64,000 nucleotides of DNA from Saccharofermentans sp. Its GTDB lineage: Bacteria; Bacillota; Clostridia; Saccharofermentanales; Saccharofermentanaceae. How positions within the stretch are numbered: position 1 is the first letter of the stretch; every line of letters begins with the position of its first letter. The notes under the pieces were generated by a model, which searched no databases, had not been told where the DNA came from, and was given only the letters and a program-made list of their open reading frames with translations. The DNA is taken from assembly GCA_024692235.1 (NCBI GenBank), contig JAILMW010000021.1:51804-115803 (forward strand), written 5' to 3'. The translations under genes and the position numbers were made by a program. Of the stretch, positions 22,607 to 31,812 are shown piece after piece.

Positions 22607-24055
22607 ATGGATCTTGATAGACAGAAACAGGCGCCTTTATATAAGGCTATAGAGAGCTTCAGACGCCAGAGGGTCGTTCCCTTTGACGTGCCGGGCCATA
22701 AGAGGGGAAGAGGCAATAAGGAGCTCGTGGATTTCTTGGGGATAAAGTGCGTCGAGATCGACGTCAATTCCATGAAGGCATTGGATAACCTTTGTCATCC
22801 CGTGTCGGTCATTAAGGAAGCAGAGGAACTGGCTGCTGATGCTTTCGGTGCTTCTCATGCATTTATGATGGTAGGCGGTACTACAAGTGCCGTGCAGTCT
22901 ATGGTACTTACCGCCTGTAAGAGAGGTGATAAGATCATTATGCCTCGAAATGTCCATAAGAGTGCTATCAATGCTCTTATCCTCTGCGGCGCTATTCCTG
23001 TATATATCGATCCCAAGGTAGATACTAAGCTCGGTATCCCTCTTGGTATGGAGATAGGTGATGTTAAGAAGGCTATAGAGGAAAATCCCGATGCCAAGGC
23101 GATAATGATCAATAATCCGTCTTATTACGGTATCTGCTCCGACTTAAAGTCCATAGTAGATCTTGCTCATAAGAATAATATGCTGGCGCTTGTAGACGAA
23201 GCTCACGGTACGCATCTTTATTTCGGCGAGGGACTTCCTCTTAATGCCATGGGCGCAGGAGCCGATATGGCTGCTATCAGTATGCATAAGTCCGGAGGAT
23301 CTCTTACACAGAGTTCTATCCTTCTTACGGGTGAGGGAATAGACGAAGGCTACGTATCTAATATCGTTAATCTTACGCAGACAACATCTGCTTCTTATCT
23401 TCTCCTGGGAAGCCTTGATATAAGCAGGAGAAACCTTGCACTTAAGGGTAAGGAGAGCTTTGCAAAAGTCTGCGATATGGCCGCATATGCCAGAGAAGAG
23501 ATCAATGAGATCGACGGATTCTATGCTTTCGGATCTGAGCTTATAAACGGCAGCAGCGTATATGATTTTGATATCACGAAGCTTGTAATCAATACTCGAG
23601 GAATCGGACTCACCGGTATCGAAGTATATGACCTTCTCCGTGAGGAATACGATATCCAGATGGAGTTCGGAGATCTTTCGAATGTCCTGGCTTACGTCTC
23701 TATAGGTGACAGGATCCAGGAGATAGAGAGACTTGCAGGTGCACTTAACGATATTGCAAGGCTTTACTCCAAGCCTACGGGAGATTTCTTCTGCGCCGAG
23801 TATGTAACGCCTGTAGTAAAGGCTACGCCCCAGGAAGCTTTCTATGCTACCAAGGAAAAGCTCCCTATCGAGTCGACTATCGGACGTATCTGCGGAGAGT
23901 CGGTAATGTGCTATCCGCCGGGAATACCGATATTGGCTCCGGGCGAGATGATAACATCCGACATACTGGATTATATAAAGCTTGCCAAGGAGAAGGGATG
24001 CTCCATGCAGGGACCTGCAAGTGAGGATATCACTGAGCTTCTCGTACTCAAGTAA
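22607..24055 (+). CDS. speA: PLP-dependent arginine decarboxylase, aspartate-aminotransferase fold (YaaO/SpeA-like)
   Basis: 482 residues. It decarboxylates an amino acid, here most likely arginine to agmatine, because agmatine deiminase and N-carbamoylputrescine amidase genes follow in the same operon. Family features: FDVPGHKRGRG near the N-terminus, VGGTTSAVQSM, the cofactor aspartate in LVDEAHGTHLYF and the PLP lysine in ISMHKSGGSLTQSS (about residue 229). The C-terminal domain carries the CYPPGIPILAPGE active-site loop. ATG 22607 follows GGAG at 22597-22600; an upstream TTG (22595) overlaps that site. Lysine or ornithine as substrate cannot be excluded from sequence. Confidence 0.87.
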   Translation: MDLDRQKQAPLYKAIESFRRQRVVPFDVPGHKRGRGNKELVDFLGIKCVEIDVNSMKALDNLCHPVSVIKEAEELAADAFGASHAFMMVGGTTSAVQSMVLTACKRGDKIIMPRNVHKSAINALILCGAIPVYIDPKVDTKLGIPLGMEIGDVKKAIEENPDAKAIMINNPSYYGICSDLKSIVDLAHKNNMLALVDEAHGTHLYFGEGLPLNAMGAGADMAAISMHKSGGSLTQSSILLTGEGIDEGYVSNIVNLTQTTSASYLLLGSLDISRRNLALKGKESFAKVCDMAAYAREEINEIDGFYAFGSELINGSSVYDFDITKLVINTRGIGLTGIEVYDLLREEYDIQMEFGDLSNVLAYVSIGDRIQEIERLAGALNDIARLYSKPTGDFFCAEYVTPVVKATPQEAFYATKEKLPIESTIGRICGESVMCYPPGIPILAPGEMITSDILDYIKLAKEKGCSMQGPASEDITELLVLK

Positions 24056-24076
24056 ACACATTAGGGGGAATATAAG

Positions 24077-24952
24077 ATGTCATCTAATCCTATGGAATTC
24101 TGGTTTGAAGAGATGCATACGAATAACGTTAAGATGGCTATAAGGGTCAATAAGCATCTTTATAGCGATACGAGCGAATTTCAGCGTATCGACGTATTCG
24201 AATCTCCCGAGTTCGGTAAGTTTTTAACCTCTAACGGTAATGTCATCTTCTCCGAGCAGGAGGAGTTCACATACGATGAGATGATCGTCCATGTCCCCAT
24301 GGCAGTGCACCCTGACGTTAAGCGTGTACTTGTAATAGGCGGCGGCGACGGCGGTGTTGCAAGAGAGCTGTCTCACTATAAGGAGATCGAGGTAATAGAT
24401 ATAGCAGAGCCCGACAAGATGTTCGTGGATGTCTGCCGTAAGTATTTCCCCGATAATGCCATAGGTCTTGAGGACGTAAGAGTAAGGCTCTACTACGAAG
24501 ACGGCTTGAGATTCCTTAGAAAGTGCAAGGATAAGTACGATCTTATAATCAATGACGCTACGGATCCTACGGGACATGAGGCGGGTCTTTTTACCAAGGA
24601 ATTCTACGGTAACTGCTTCAAGGCATTACACGATGACGGAATAATGGTCTATCAGCACGGCAGCCCTTTCTTCGACGAAGACGAGGAGAACTGCAGAGCG
24701 ATGCACAGGAAGGCCGTTAAGTCTTTCCCCGTAATGAAGGTATATCAGGCACATATCCCTACGTGCCCCTCAGGATACTGGCTCTTCGGCTTTGCATCCA
24801 AGAAGTATCACCCGCTTCGTGACTTCGATCCCAAGAAGTGGGAGGAGAGAGGCATCAAGACCTGGTATTACACGACACATCTTCACTCCGGTGCATTTAT
24901 GCTCCCTAAGTACGTAGAAGATATGCTCAAAGAAGAAGAGAATGCTAATTAA
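24077..24952 (+). CDS. speE: spermidine synthase (aminopropyltransferase)
   Basis: 291 residues. Transfers aminopropyl from decarboxylated S-adenosylmethionine to putrescine. Motifs: the N-terminal beta hairpin with FGKFLTSNGNVIFSEQEEFT, the cofactor loop VLVIGGGDGGVARE, VIDIAEPD, YYEDGLRFL and the catalytic-site DLIINDATDPTG. TCPSGYWLFGFAS fits the substrate lid region. GGGGG at 24064-24068 precedes ATG 24077. No S-adenosylmethionine decarboxylase gene is present in the window, so its aminopropyl donor must come from elsewhere. Two genes of the decarboxylated-SAM-independent route follow in the same operon. Confidence 0.92.
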   Translation: MSSNPMEFWFEEMHTNNVKMAIRVNKHLYSDTSEFQRIDVFESPEFGKFLTSNGNVIFSEQEEFTYDEMIVHVPMAVHPDVKRVLVIGGGDGGVARELSHYKEIEVIDIAEPDKMFVDVCRKYFPDNAIGLEDVRVRLYYEDGLRFLRKCKDKYDLIINDATDPTGHEAGLFTKEFYGNCFKALHDDGIMVYQHGSPFFDEDEENCRAMHRKAVKSFPVMKVYQAHIPTCPSGYWLFGFASKKYHPLRDFDPKKWEERGIKTWYYTTHLHSGAFMLPKYVEDMLKEEENAN

Positions 24953-24972
24953 CGAATAAGGAGGATCAACAA

Positions 24973-26235
24973 ATGGCAAGATTATTAGTGATCGGATGCG
25001 GCGGCGTAGCACAGGTAGCTATCCAGAAGTGCTGCCAGAACCACAAGACTTTTGAGGAGATCATCATTGCTTCAAGGACACTTTCCAAGTGCGACGACCT
25101 GAAGGCTAAGATCGAAGCTACGGATTGCCCCGTAAAGATAACAACTGCAGGCGTTAATGCCGACGATAAGGAGGATATCGTAAAGCTTATTACCAAGTTT
25201 AAGCCCGATGCGGTCCTTAATGTTGCTCTTCCTTATCAGGATCTTACGATTATGGATGCATGCCTTGAGTGTAAGGTGGATTATATCGATACAGCTAACT
25301 ACGAGCCTGAGGATACAGATGATCCCAAGTGGCGCGAAGTATACGAGAAGAGATGTCAGGAGAAGGGCTTTACCGCTTACTTTGATTATTCCTGGCAGTG
25401 GGCTTATGAAGAGAAGTTCAAGGAGGCAGGTATCACGGCTCTCCTGGGAACAGGATTTGACCCCGGTGTTACTTCCGTATTCGTAGCATATGCTAAGAAG
25501 CATTACTTCGATCAGATCGATACAGTTGATATCCTTGACTGTAACGGCGGCGATCACGGCTATCCTTTTGCTACTAACTTCAATCCCGAGATCAATCTCC
25601 GTGAAGTATCTGCCAACGGATCTTATATGGAGAACGGCAAGTGGGTAGAGACTAAGCCCATGGAGATCAAGAGAGAATACGATTTCCCTAAGGTAGGTAA
25701 GAAGGATATGTACCTTCTTCACCATGAGGAGATCGAAGCATTGGGAAGGAACTTCCCCGAGATCAAGAGGATAAGATTCTTCATGACATTCGGTCAGAGC
25801 TATCTTACACACATGAAGTGCCTCGAGAACGTAGGAATGCTCTCTACTGTACCCGTTGAGCATGACGGTCATCTTATCGTTCCTATCCAGTTCTTAAAGA
25901 CATTGCTCCCCGATCCCGCAAGCCTCGGTCCCCGCACAGTAGGTAAGACCAATATCGGCTGTATCTTCACGGGCAAGAAGGACGGCAAGGATAAGACTTT
26001 GTATATCTATAACGTATGCGACCATCAGGAATGCTACAGGGAGCTTGGCTCTCAGGCTATCTCCTATACAACAGGTGTTCCTGCCATGATCGGTACTGCT
26101 CTTGTAGTAGAAGGCATCTGGAAGAAGCCCGGTGTATTTACAACGGACGAGTTCGATCCCGATCCTTATATGGATATGCTCAATAAGTACGGTCTTCCCT
26201 GGGTAGTAGACGAGAACCCCGTTCTTGTTCCATGA
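24973..26235 (+). CDS. carboxynorspermidine/carboxyspermidine dehydrogenase, saccharopine dehydrogenase family
   Basis: 420 residues. Reductively condenses aspartate semialdehyde with a diamine to give a carboxylated triamine, using NADPH. The Rossmann motif is at the start (LLVIGCGGVAQVAIQKC), followed by the ASRTLSKCDDL NADP-site strand, DAVLNVALPYQDLTIMDAC, the DYIDTANYE segment and GTGFDPGVTSVF, all typical of Lys9-like dehydrogenases of this group. AAGGAGG precedes ATG 24973. Its stop overlaps the next gene by four bases (ATGA), so dehydrogenase and decarboxylase are translationally coupled. Confidence 0.9.
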   Translation: MARLLVIGCGGVAQVAIQKCCQNHKTFEEIIIASRTLSKCDDLKAKIEATDCPVKITTAGVNADDKEDIVKLITKFKPDAVLNVALPYQDLTIMDACLECKVDYIDTANYEPEDTDDPKWREVYEKRCQEKGFTAYFDYSWQWAYEEKFKEAGITALLGTGFDPGVTSVFVAYAKKHYFDQIDTVDILDCNGGDHGYPFATNFNPEINLREVSANGSYMENGKWVETKPMEIKREYDFPKVGKKDMYLLHHEEIEALGRNFPEIKRIRFFMTFGQSYLTHMKCLENVGMLSTVPVEHDGHLIVPIQFLKTLLPDPASLGPRTVGKTNIGCIFTGKKDGKDKTLYIYNVCDHQECYRELGSQAISYTTGVPAMIGTALVVEGIWKKPGVFTTDEFDPDPYMDMLNKYGLPWVVDENPVLVP

Positions 26236-27368
26236 CATACGAAGGATTAAGAACACCGTCTTATATAGTCCTCGAAAGTAAGCTCAAGCAGAACCTTGAG
26301 ATACTTTCGTATGTCTCGAAATGCTCCGGCGGCAAGATACTTCTTGCCCAGAAAGCATTCTCCATGTTCCGCGTATATCCTCTTATTGCAGAGTACTTAA
26401 CGGGTACTACTGCATCCGGCATATACGAGGCGCTTCTTGCTCACGAAGAGATGTCGGGATCTGAGAACCACGTGTTCGAGCCTGCATATAAGGACGACGA
26501 GATGGAAGAGATATTGAAGATGTGCGACCACGTATACTTCAATTCCTTATCTCAGCTTGAGCACCACAGGAATGTATGGGAGAAGTACGCTTCTGAAGGC
26601 AATGTGAGCATAGGACTTAGAGTTAATCCCGAGTTCTCCACTCAGGAAGGACATGAGATCTACGATCCCTGCTCTCCCAAGTCAAGGCTCGGTATCAGGG
26701 AGTCTTCTTTTGGGAATACGCTTCCTTTGGGTGTAGAAGGCCTTCATATGCATACATTATGCGAGCAGGGATTTGAGCCTTTAAGAGACACATTCAAGGT
26801 ATTCGAAGAGAAGTTCGGCAAGTTCCTCCATGAGCTTAAGTGGATAAACTTAGGCGGAGGTCACCATATAACTAAGGATGACTATGACAGGGAAGGGCTT
26901 ATCGATCTTATAAAGTATATTCGAAGTAAGTACGAAGTAGAGGTGTATCTTGAGCCCGGCGAGGCTATAGCTCTTGATGCGGGTATCCTTATAACGGAAG
27001 TAATGGATATCGTGGATACTCCCGATATGCCTACACTTATCCTTGATGCATCTGCTGCATGCCATATGCCCGATGTCCTGGAGATGCCTTATACACCGCC
27101 TCTTCTTGATGAGGTACAGGAGGGAGTTAAGGTCCGTCTTGCATCCCGTACATGCCTTGCAGGCGACGTTATAGGTGAATATACGTTGAAAGAAGTTCCT
27201 TCTGTCGGCGATATACTGACTTTCGGTGATATGGCTATCTATTCTATGGTAAAGAACAATACATTTAACGGTATGCCTTTGCCTGATATCGTCCTTCTTA
27301 AGGAGGACGGCGATTATGAGCTGGTTAAGAGATTCGGATATTCCGACTTTAAGGAGAGATTATCGTGA
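26232..27368 (+). CDS. nspC: carboxynorspermidine decarboxylase
   Basis: 378 residues; alanine-racemase-fold PLP decarboxylase that converts carboxy(nor)spermidine to (nor)spermidine. The PLP lysine is in LLAQKAFSMF (about residue 41). GLHMHTLCEQ, WINLGGGHHIT, LEPGEAIALDAG and the substrate cysteine loop SRTCLAGDVIGEY are all present. It overlaps both neighbours by four bases, so the three central genes are translated as a coupled set. Together with the dehydrogenase it supplies the aminopropyl group from aspartate semialdehyde. Confidence 0.92.
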   Translation: MTYEGLRTPSYIVLESKLKQNLEILSYVSKCSGGKILLAQKAFSMFRVYPLIAEYLTGTTASGIYEALLAHEEMSGSENHVFEPAYKDDEMEEILKMCDHVYFNSLSQLEHHRNVWEKYASEGNVSIGLRVNPEFSTQEGHEIYDPCSPKSRLGIRESSFGNTLPLGVEGLHMHTLCEQGFEPLRDTFKVFEEKFGKFLHELKWINLGGGHHITKDDYDREGLIDLIKYIRSKYEVEVYLEPGEAIALDAGILITEVMDIVDTPDMPTLILDASAACHMPDVLEMPYTPPLLDEVQEGVKVRLASRTCLAGDVIGEYTLKEVPSVGDILTFGDMAIYSMVKNNTFNGMPLPDIVLLKEDGDYELVKRFGYSDFKERLS

Positions 27369-28465
27369 GAAAGATAAGATTTCCAGCAGAATATGAAAGC
27401 CACGATGCTACATTGATGATCTGGCCCGTTCGCCCCGGATCCTGGGGCAAGGACCCTTCTAAGGCTCAGAAGGCTTTCCTTACGATCTTTAAGGAGATAT
27501 TAAGATCTGAAGATCTGTATGTCCTCTTTAACAGAAGGACCGATCCCGATGTTATAGATGCGGTCAAGGCAGAGCTTTCAGGCTGTAAGTTCGACTTTGT
27601 ACCCTTGATCGTTGATTCGGATGATTCATGGGCAAGAGATACGGGACCTACATTTGTCTACGACGACAGCGAACTTAAGGGTATCGACTGGGGCTTTAAT
27701 GCCTGGGGCGGCGACTTCGACGGTCTTTATTCCGACTATGAGAACGACAGGGATGTTGCAAGAAAGTTCTGCGAGAAGATCGATGTGGAGAGCATCGACA
27801 GGACTAAGTTCATCCTTGAGGGCGGAAGCGTTCACAGCGACGGAGAAGGTACTCTTATGGTTACTGAGAGCTGCCTTTTAAGTCAGGGACGTAATCCTTC
27901 CATGACTAAAGAAGATATCGAGGACTATCTTAAGATGTCACTTGGCGCTAAGAAGGTATTGTGGCTTCCCGGGGGCATTTATAACGACGAGACTAACGAG
28001 CATGTTGATAATGTCTGCGCATTCGTAGCTCCGGGAGAAGTAGTCCTTGCCTGGACCGACAACGAGAATGATCCGCAGTATGCTTTATCCAAGGCTTCCT
28101 ACGATTATCTGTCTTCTGAGACTGACGCTAAGGGAAGACCTCTTGTTATACATAAGCTTCCTATCCCCGATACGCCTGTATGTATAGGCGAAGAAGATAT
28201 GGCTAATCTTGTTTTCGAAGAGGGAGAGGATAACAGAGAGTTAGGAGAGAGGCTTGCGGCAAGCTACGTAAATTATTACTACACCAATGATTCTATTCTC
28301 CTTCCTCAGTTCGGAGGAGTTAACGAAGAAAGCGATAAGCGAGCAGTAGAGATAATGACTTCTCTTGCAGGATCAAGAAGAGTAGTTCCCGTATATGCAA
28401 AGGATATCCTTGTAGGCGGCGGTAATATTCACTGCATCACGCAGCAGATACCACGAAAGGATTAA
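27365..28465 (+). CDS. aguA: agmatine deiminase
   Basis: 366 residues. Hydrolyses agmatine to N-carbamoylputrescine and ammonia. Family signs: the N-terminal FPAEYESHDATLMIWP, DSDDSWARDTGPTFV (substrate aspartates), FNAWGG, ILEGGSVHSDGEGT, NEHVDN and the nucleophilic cysteine in GGGNIHCITQQ near residue 357. The start is GTG 27365, overlapping the stop of the decarboxylase gene (GTGA). In an agmatine-first (carboxyaminopropylagmatine) pathway the same enzyme type could act on aminopropylagmatine instead. Confidence 0.94.
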   Translation: MRKIRFPAEYESHDATLMIWPVRPGSWGKDPSKAQKAFLTIFKEILRSEDLYVLFNRRTDPDVIDAVKAELSGCKFDFVPLIVDSDDSWARDTGPTFVYDDSELKGIDWGFNAWGGDFDGLYSDYENDRDVARKFCEKIDVESIDRTKFILEGGSVHSDGEGTLMVTESCLLSQGRNPSMTKEDIEDYLKMSLGAKKVLWLPGGIYNDETNEHVDNVCAFVAPGEVVLAWTDNENDPQYALSKASYDYLSSETDAKGRPLVIHKLPIPDTPVCIGEEDMANLVFEEGEDNRELGERLAASYVNYYYTNDSILLPQFGGVNEESDKRAVEIMTSLAGSRRVVPVYAKDILVGGGNIHCITQQIPRKD

Positions 28466-28474
28466 GGAGAGATT

Positions 28475-29347
28475 ATGAGCAAAGTTAAAGTAGCGGCTAT
28501 CCAGATGAGCTGCAGTAACAGCGTAGAAGACAATATAAAGAAGGCTGATGTCTTTGTTAGAGAGGCGGCTTCAAAGGGAGCTAAGATAATTCTTTTATCA
28601 GAGCTTTTTGAGAGGCAGTATTTCTGCCAGGAGAGAAGATATGACTACTACGCTTTCGCAAAGAGCGTAGAAGAGAATGATGCTGTATTGCATTTCAAGA
28701 AGGTGGCAAAGGAATTAGGTGTCATCCTTCCCATAAGCTTTTATGAGAAGGATGTTAATGTCCTTTATAACTCCGTAGCGATGATAGATGATGAGGGAGA
28801 AGTTATGGGGATATACAGAAAGACTCATATCCCTGACGATCACTTCTATCAGGAGAAGTTCTACTTTACTCCCGGAAATACCGGATTTACCGTATTCGAG
28901 ACAAAGTACGGCAATATAGGCGTAGGTATCTGCTGGGATCAGTGGTTCCCCGAGACGGCAAGGAGCCTTGCTCTTTTGGGTGCGGATATAATCCTCTATC
29001 CTACTGCTATAGGTAAGGAGCCTATCCTTGAAGTAGACAGTATGGAACACTGGAGAAGAGCCATGGTAGGGCATTCTGCGGCGAATATCATCCCCGTGGT
29101 GGCAGCTAACAGGATAGGACTTGAGAAGGTTCTTCCTTCTAAGGAGAATAATAACCAGGAAAGCGAGCTTTTATTCTACGGAAGCAGCTTCATGACGGAC
29201 CAGTGGGGAGCTCTTGTAGCATCGGCCGGAAGGGATACGGAAGAGATCTTATATGCCGAATATGACTTTAATGTCAATAGGGAAGACCGTCTTTCCTGGG
29301 GTGTATTTAGAGACAGAAGACCTGAGATGTATACGGATTTATTATGA
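28475..29347 (+). CDS. aguB: N-carbamoylputrescine amidase
   Basis: 290 residues, nitrilase superfamily. Hydrolyses N-carbamoylputrescine to putrescine, carbon dioxide and ammonia. The catalytic triad is visible: glutamate in ILLSELFERQ, lysine in YRKTHIPDD and cysteine in GICWDQWFPE (about residue 153). AAGGAG precedes ATG 28475, nine bases after the aguA stop. It is the last gene of the operon, giving a complete route from arginine to putrescine. Confidence 0.94.
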   Translation: MSKVKVAAIQMSCSNSVEDNIKKADVFVREAASKGAKIILLSELFERQYFCQERRYDYYAFAKSVEENDAVLHFKKVAKELGVILPISFYEKDVNVLYNSVAMIDDEGEVMGIYRKTHIPDDHFYQEKFYFTPGNTGFTVFETKYGNIGVGICWDQWFPETARSLALLGADIILYPTAIGKEPILEVDSMEHWRRAMVGHSAANIIPVVAANRIGLEKVLPSKENNNQESELLFYGSSFMTDQWGALVASAGRDTEEILYAEYDFNVNREDRLSWGVFRDRRPEMYTDLL

Positions 29348-29381
29348 AATCTGTCATGGTTTGATGTTCCGAGGTTAATGA

Positions 29382-29387
29382 TATAAT
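29382..29387 (+). promoter_or_regulatory. candidate -10 box before MoxR operon
   Basis: TATAAT in the 98-base gap after aguB. TTGATG (29361-29366) stands only 15 bases upstream, so the pair is suboptimal. A weak AACG/CGTT hairpin with T5 near 29413-29427 follows. Confidence 0.35.
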
Positions 29388-29445
29388 CTCAACGGGTAAG
29401 AATATAAGTAAGAACGAAGAACGTTTTTAAAGAAATGGGTGTTAT

Positions 29446-29718
29446 ATGTTTAAGAAGATAATAAGCGCGGCTCTTGTGGTGCTTTATATACCCTTGAGCC
29501 TCGTATGGAATCTTATGGCGATAGGATTTATGTTGCCGCTATGGGAACCGACATTGGGCGGTACCGGCATACAGGAGTGGTCAGAGGGAGCACCTCTTGT
29601 TCCGATCGGATGCCTGATGCTCATCATATGGCTGGTATCACTTATGTTCCTTCTCTTGAGATTCGTTAAGAAGAACAACAATAACGACAGGACCAGGAGT
29701 TCCGGAAGGTACAGGTAA
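29446..29718 (+). CDS. small membrane protein, 90 residues
   Basis: Two predicted helices (about residues 5-31 and 51-73) with a short outside loop (EPTLGGTGIQEWSEGAP) and a basic Asn/Arg-rich tail. No family recognised. It lies five bases before the MoxR-type ATPase gene, so it may belong to the same operon. Confidence 0.6.
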   Translation: MFKKIISAALVVLYIPLSLVWNLMAIGFMLPLWEPTLGGTGIQEWSEGAPLVPIGCLMLIIWLVSLMFLLLRFVKKNNNNDRTRSSGRYR

Positions 29719-29723
29719 TTACT

Positions 29724-30686
29724 ATGGATAAGGGCATTGCACAGGCTATCAGAGAGAACGTATCCAAGGTGATCGTAGGTAAGGACAGACAGATCGAGTA
29801 TCTGCTGACCGCTTTGTTAGTCGGAGGCCATGTCCTTCTGGAAGATGTTCCAGGAACAGGTAAGACGAAGACCGCCAGGGCACTTGCCCAGTCTTTGGCA
29901 CTGGACTTTAAGAGAGTTCAGTTTACTATCGACCTTCTCCCGTCTGATCTTACGGGTATCCATTACTTCGACAGGAAGGCTGATGAGTTCATCTTCCGTG
30001 AAGGCCCCGTATTTACCAATATCCTGCTTGCTGACGAGATCAACAGAGCTACCGCAAGGACCCAGTCGAGCCTTCTTGAATGTATGGAGGAGAAGCAGGT
30101 ATCAGTTGACGGCAAGACTATGAAGCTTAAGCCGCCATTCCTTGTAATAGCTACGCAGAATCCTATCGAGTCGCAGGGAACATTCCCGCTTCCCGAGGCA
30201 CAGCTGGACAGATTCCTTATGATGCTCAAGATGGATTATCCTACTCATGAAGAGAGCATCGAGATCTTAAAGAGGTTCTCTGAGTCGGATCCTCTGGACG
30301 GATTAAAGTCCGTTGCGACTCCCGAAGATATCTTTAAGATGCAGGAAGAAGCCAAGAAGATCCGTGTCGATGACAAGGTCTATGAATATGCCTGCGATAT
30401 AGTAGAAGCTACCAGGAAGAGTCCTGATATCAGAGTCGGCGCCAGCCCCAGAGCATTACTGTCATTTGTTGCTGCAGCGAAGGCTTTGGCACTTCTTAGA
30501 GGAAGGGATTTTGTTACTCCGGATGATCTCAAGGAGCTTTCGGTACCTGTCCTTGCTCACAGAGTAAGTATCCATTCCTCCGGATCCTTTAATAACGAAG
30601 GAGGATATGCCTCGGTCAGGGATCGTGCAGCTTCTGTTATCTCTAAGATAGTAAGTTCGGTAGTCTGTCCCACAGAAAAGTTCTGA
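29724..30686 (+). CDS. MoxR-family AAA+ ATPase
   Basis: 320 residues. Walker A DVPGTGKTKTA (about residues 41-51), Walker B NILLADEINRA, sensor 1 VIATQNPIESQGTFPLPEAQ and arginine-finger region LDRFL, then the AAA-lid with RVGASPRA. MoxR ATPases act as chaperone-like assembly factors and are almost always encoded beside DUF58 proteins, as here, often with membrane transglutaminase genes. The start ATG 29724 has only a weak AGG upstream, so translation may be coupled to the small membrane gene. Confidence 0.92.
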   Translation: MDKGIAQAIRENVSKVIVGKDRQIEYLLTALLVGGHVLLEDVPGTGKTKTARALAQSLALDFKRVQFTIDLLPSDLTGIHYFDRKADEFIFREGPVFTNILLADEINRATARTQSSLLECMEEKQVSVDGKTMKLKPPFLVIATQNPIESQGTFPLPEAQLDRFLMMLKMDYPTHEESIEILKRFSESDPLDGLKSVATPEDIFKMQEEAKKIRVDDKVYEYACDIVEATRKSPDIRVGASPRALLSFVAAAKALALLRGRDFVTPDDLKELSVPVLAHRVSIHSSGSFNNEGGYASVRDRAASVISKIVSSVVCPTEKF

Positions 30687-30690
30687 GCAG

Positions 30691-31812
30691 ATGGAGATCA
30701 TCGTATTCTTATTATTCCTTGCCATGTTGGCTTCTTTTGAGCTTATCTGGTACAGGCGCTATGCCGTAGATAAGATCTCTCTTGATGTGAGTTTTTCCAA
30801 GGATGTTGCCGAATACGGTGAGATAATAGAAGTAATCGAAGTTGCCGAGAATAATAAGAGGCTCCCGCTGCCATTTATCATCCTTAAGTTCGAGACTCCT
30901 CCCGTAATTGAATTTCAGGATATGACCAATACATCCTTATCTGATCTTCTGTACAGGGAGGATATGCTTTCCATGAAGCCTTTTTCCAGGCATACCAGAA
31001 GGATAAAGGCTAAGTGTACTCATAGGGGATATTATTCTTTCTCCAGAGTCAATGTATCTACGTCAGATCTTCTTCTTATTGAGAAGCTTACGCGTGAGTT
31101 TCCCGCTGATGCCAGCATAACGATCCTTCCCGAGAAGGTAAGCTGTGATGATCTTAATACTCTCCTGTCTGTTACTTTCTCGGATGTCATGACAAGGAGG
31201 ACTCTTCTTACGGACCCTTTCGCTTTTGCAGGTATAAGGGAATATCAGCCTTTTGATCCCATGAAGAACGTCAACTGGTCTGCTACTGCAAGGACAGGGG
31301 AACTGATGGTCAATCAGTGTGCGTCTACCGCCACAAGGCAGGTAACGATATTTCTTAATCTCGAGTACTATAATCCCAAGCAGTCAAGAAGCCTGCTTGA
31401 GACTGCGATAAGTATCACGTATTCGTATATCTGCGAGCTCTCCTTTGCAGGTATTGCTTCCGCCGTGTTTACTAACGGCAGGGACCGCCTTACGGAAGAT
31501 CCCGTTACTTTCGATATGGATACTTCCTATAACGACATAAGAAGAAGGGGCATAGAGCTTGCAAGGATCGATCTTGATAAGCAGGTGTTGCCTTTCGAGG
31601 CGCTTGTTGAAGAATATCTTCCCGCGACGGGGACAGATGATTATATCCTGGTCATATCCCCCAGAAGAGACGATGCGTTCAAGTTCATGGTTCAGGACCT
31701 TCAGGCATTAAGGAAGAACTCTACATGGGTAATACCGTGCTATAAAGACTTTAAAGAGATCCCGGGAGATATGAGGAATGTTATGAGATGGGAGGTGTCG
31801 GGCCATGACTGA
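30691..31812 (+). CDS. DUF58 domain protein
   Basis: 373 residues. One N-terminal helix (2-19), a beta-sandwich-like region (residues 25-150) and the DUF58 signature in the second half: FAGIREYQPFDPMKNVNWSATARTGELMV (a split of about 29 residues, key residues R-E-Y-Q-P-D-W-A). This is followed by a von Willebrand A-like fold. DUF58 proteins partner MoxR ATPases in envelope or metal-centre assembly; the target is unknown here. It follows the MoxR gene by four bases and overlaps the next gene by eight. Confidence 0.87.
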   Translation: MEIIVFLLFLAMLASFELIWYRRYAVDKISLDVSFSKDVAEYGEIIEVIEVAENNKRLPLPFIILKFETPPVIEFQDMTNTSLSDLLYREDMLSMKPFSRHTRRIKAKCTHRGYYSFSRVNVSTSDLLLIEKLTREFPADASITILPEKVSCDDLNTLLSVTFSDVMTRRTLLTDPFAFAGIREYQPFDPMKNVNWSATARTGELMVNQCASTATRQVTIFLNLEYYNPKQSRSLLETAISITYSYICELSFAGIASAVFTNGRDRLTEDPVTFDMDTSYNDIRRRGIELARIDLDKQVLPFEALVEEYLPATGTDDYILVISPRRDDAFKFMVQDLQALRKNSTWVIPCYKDFKEIPGDMRNVMRWEVSGHD

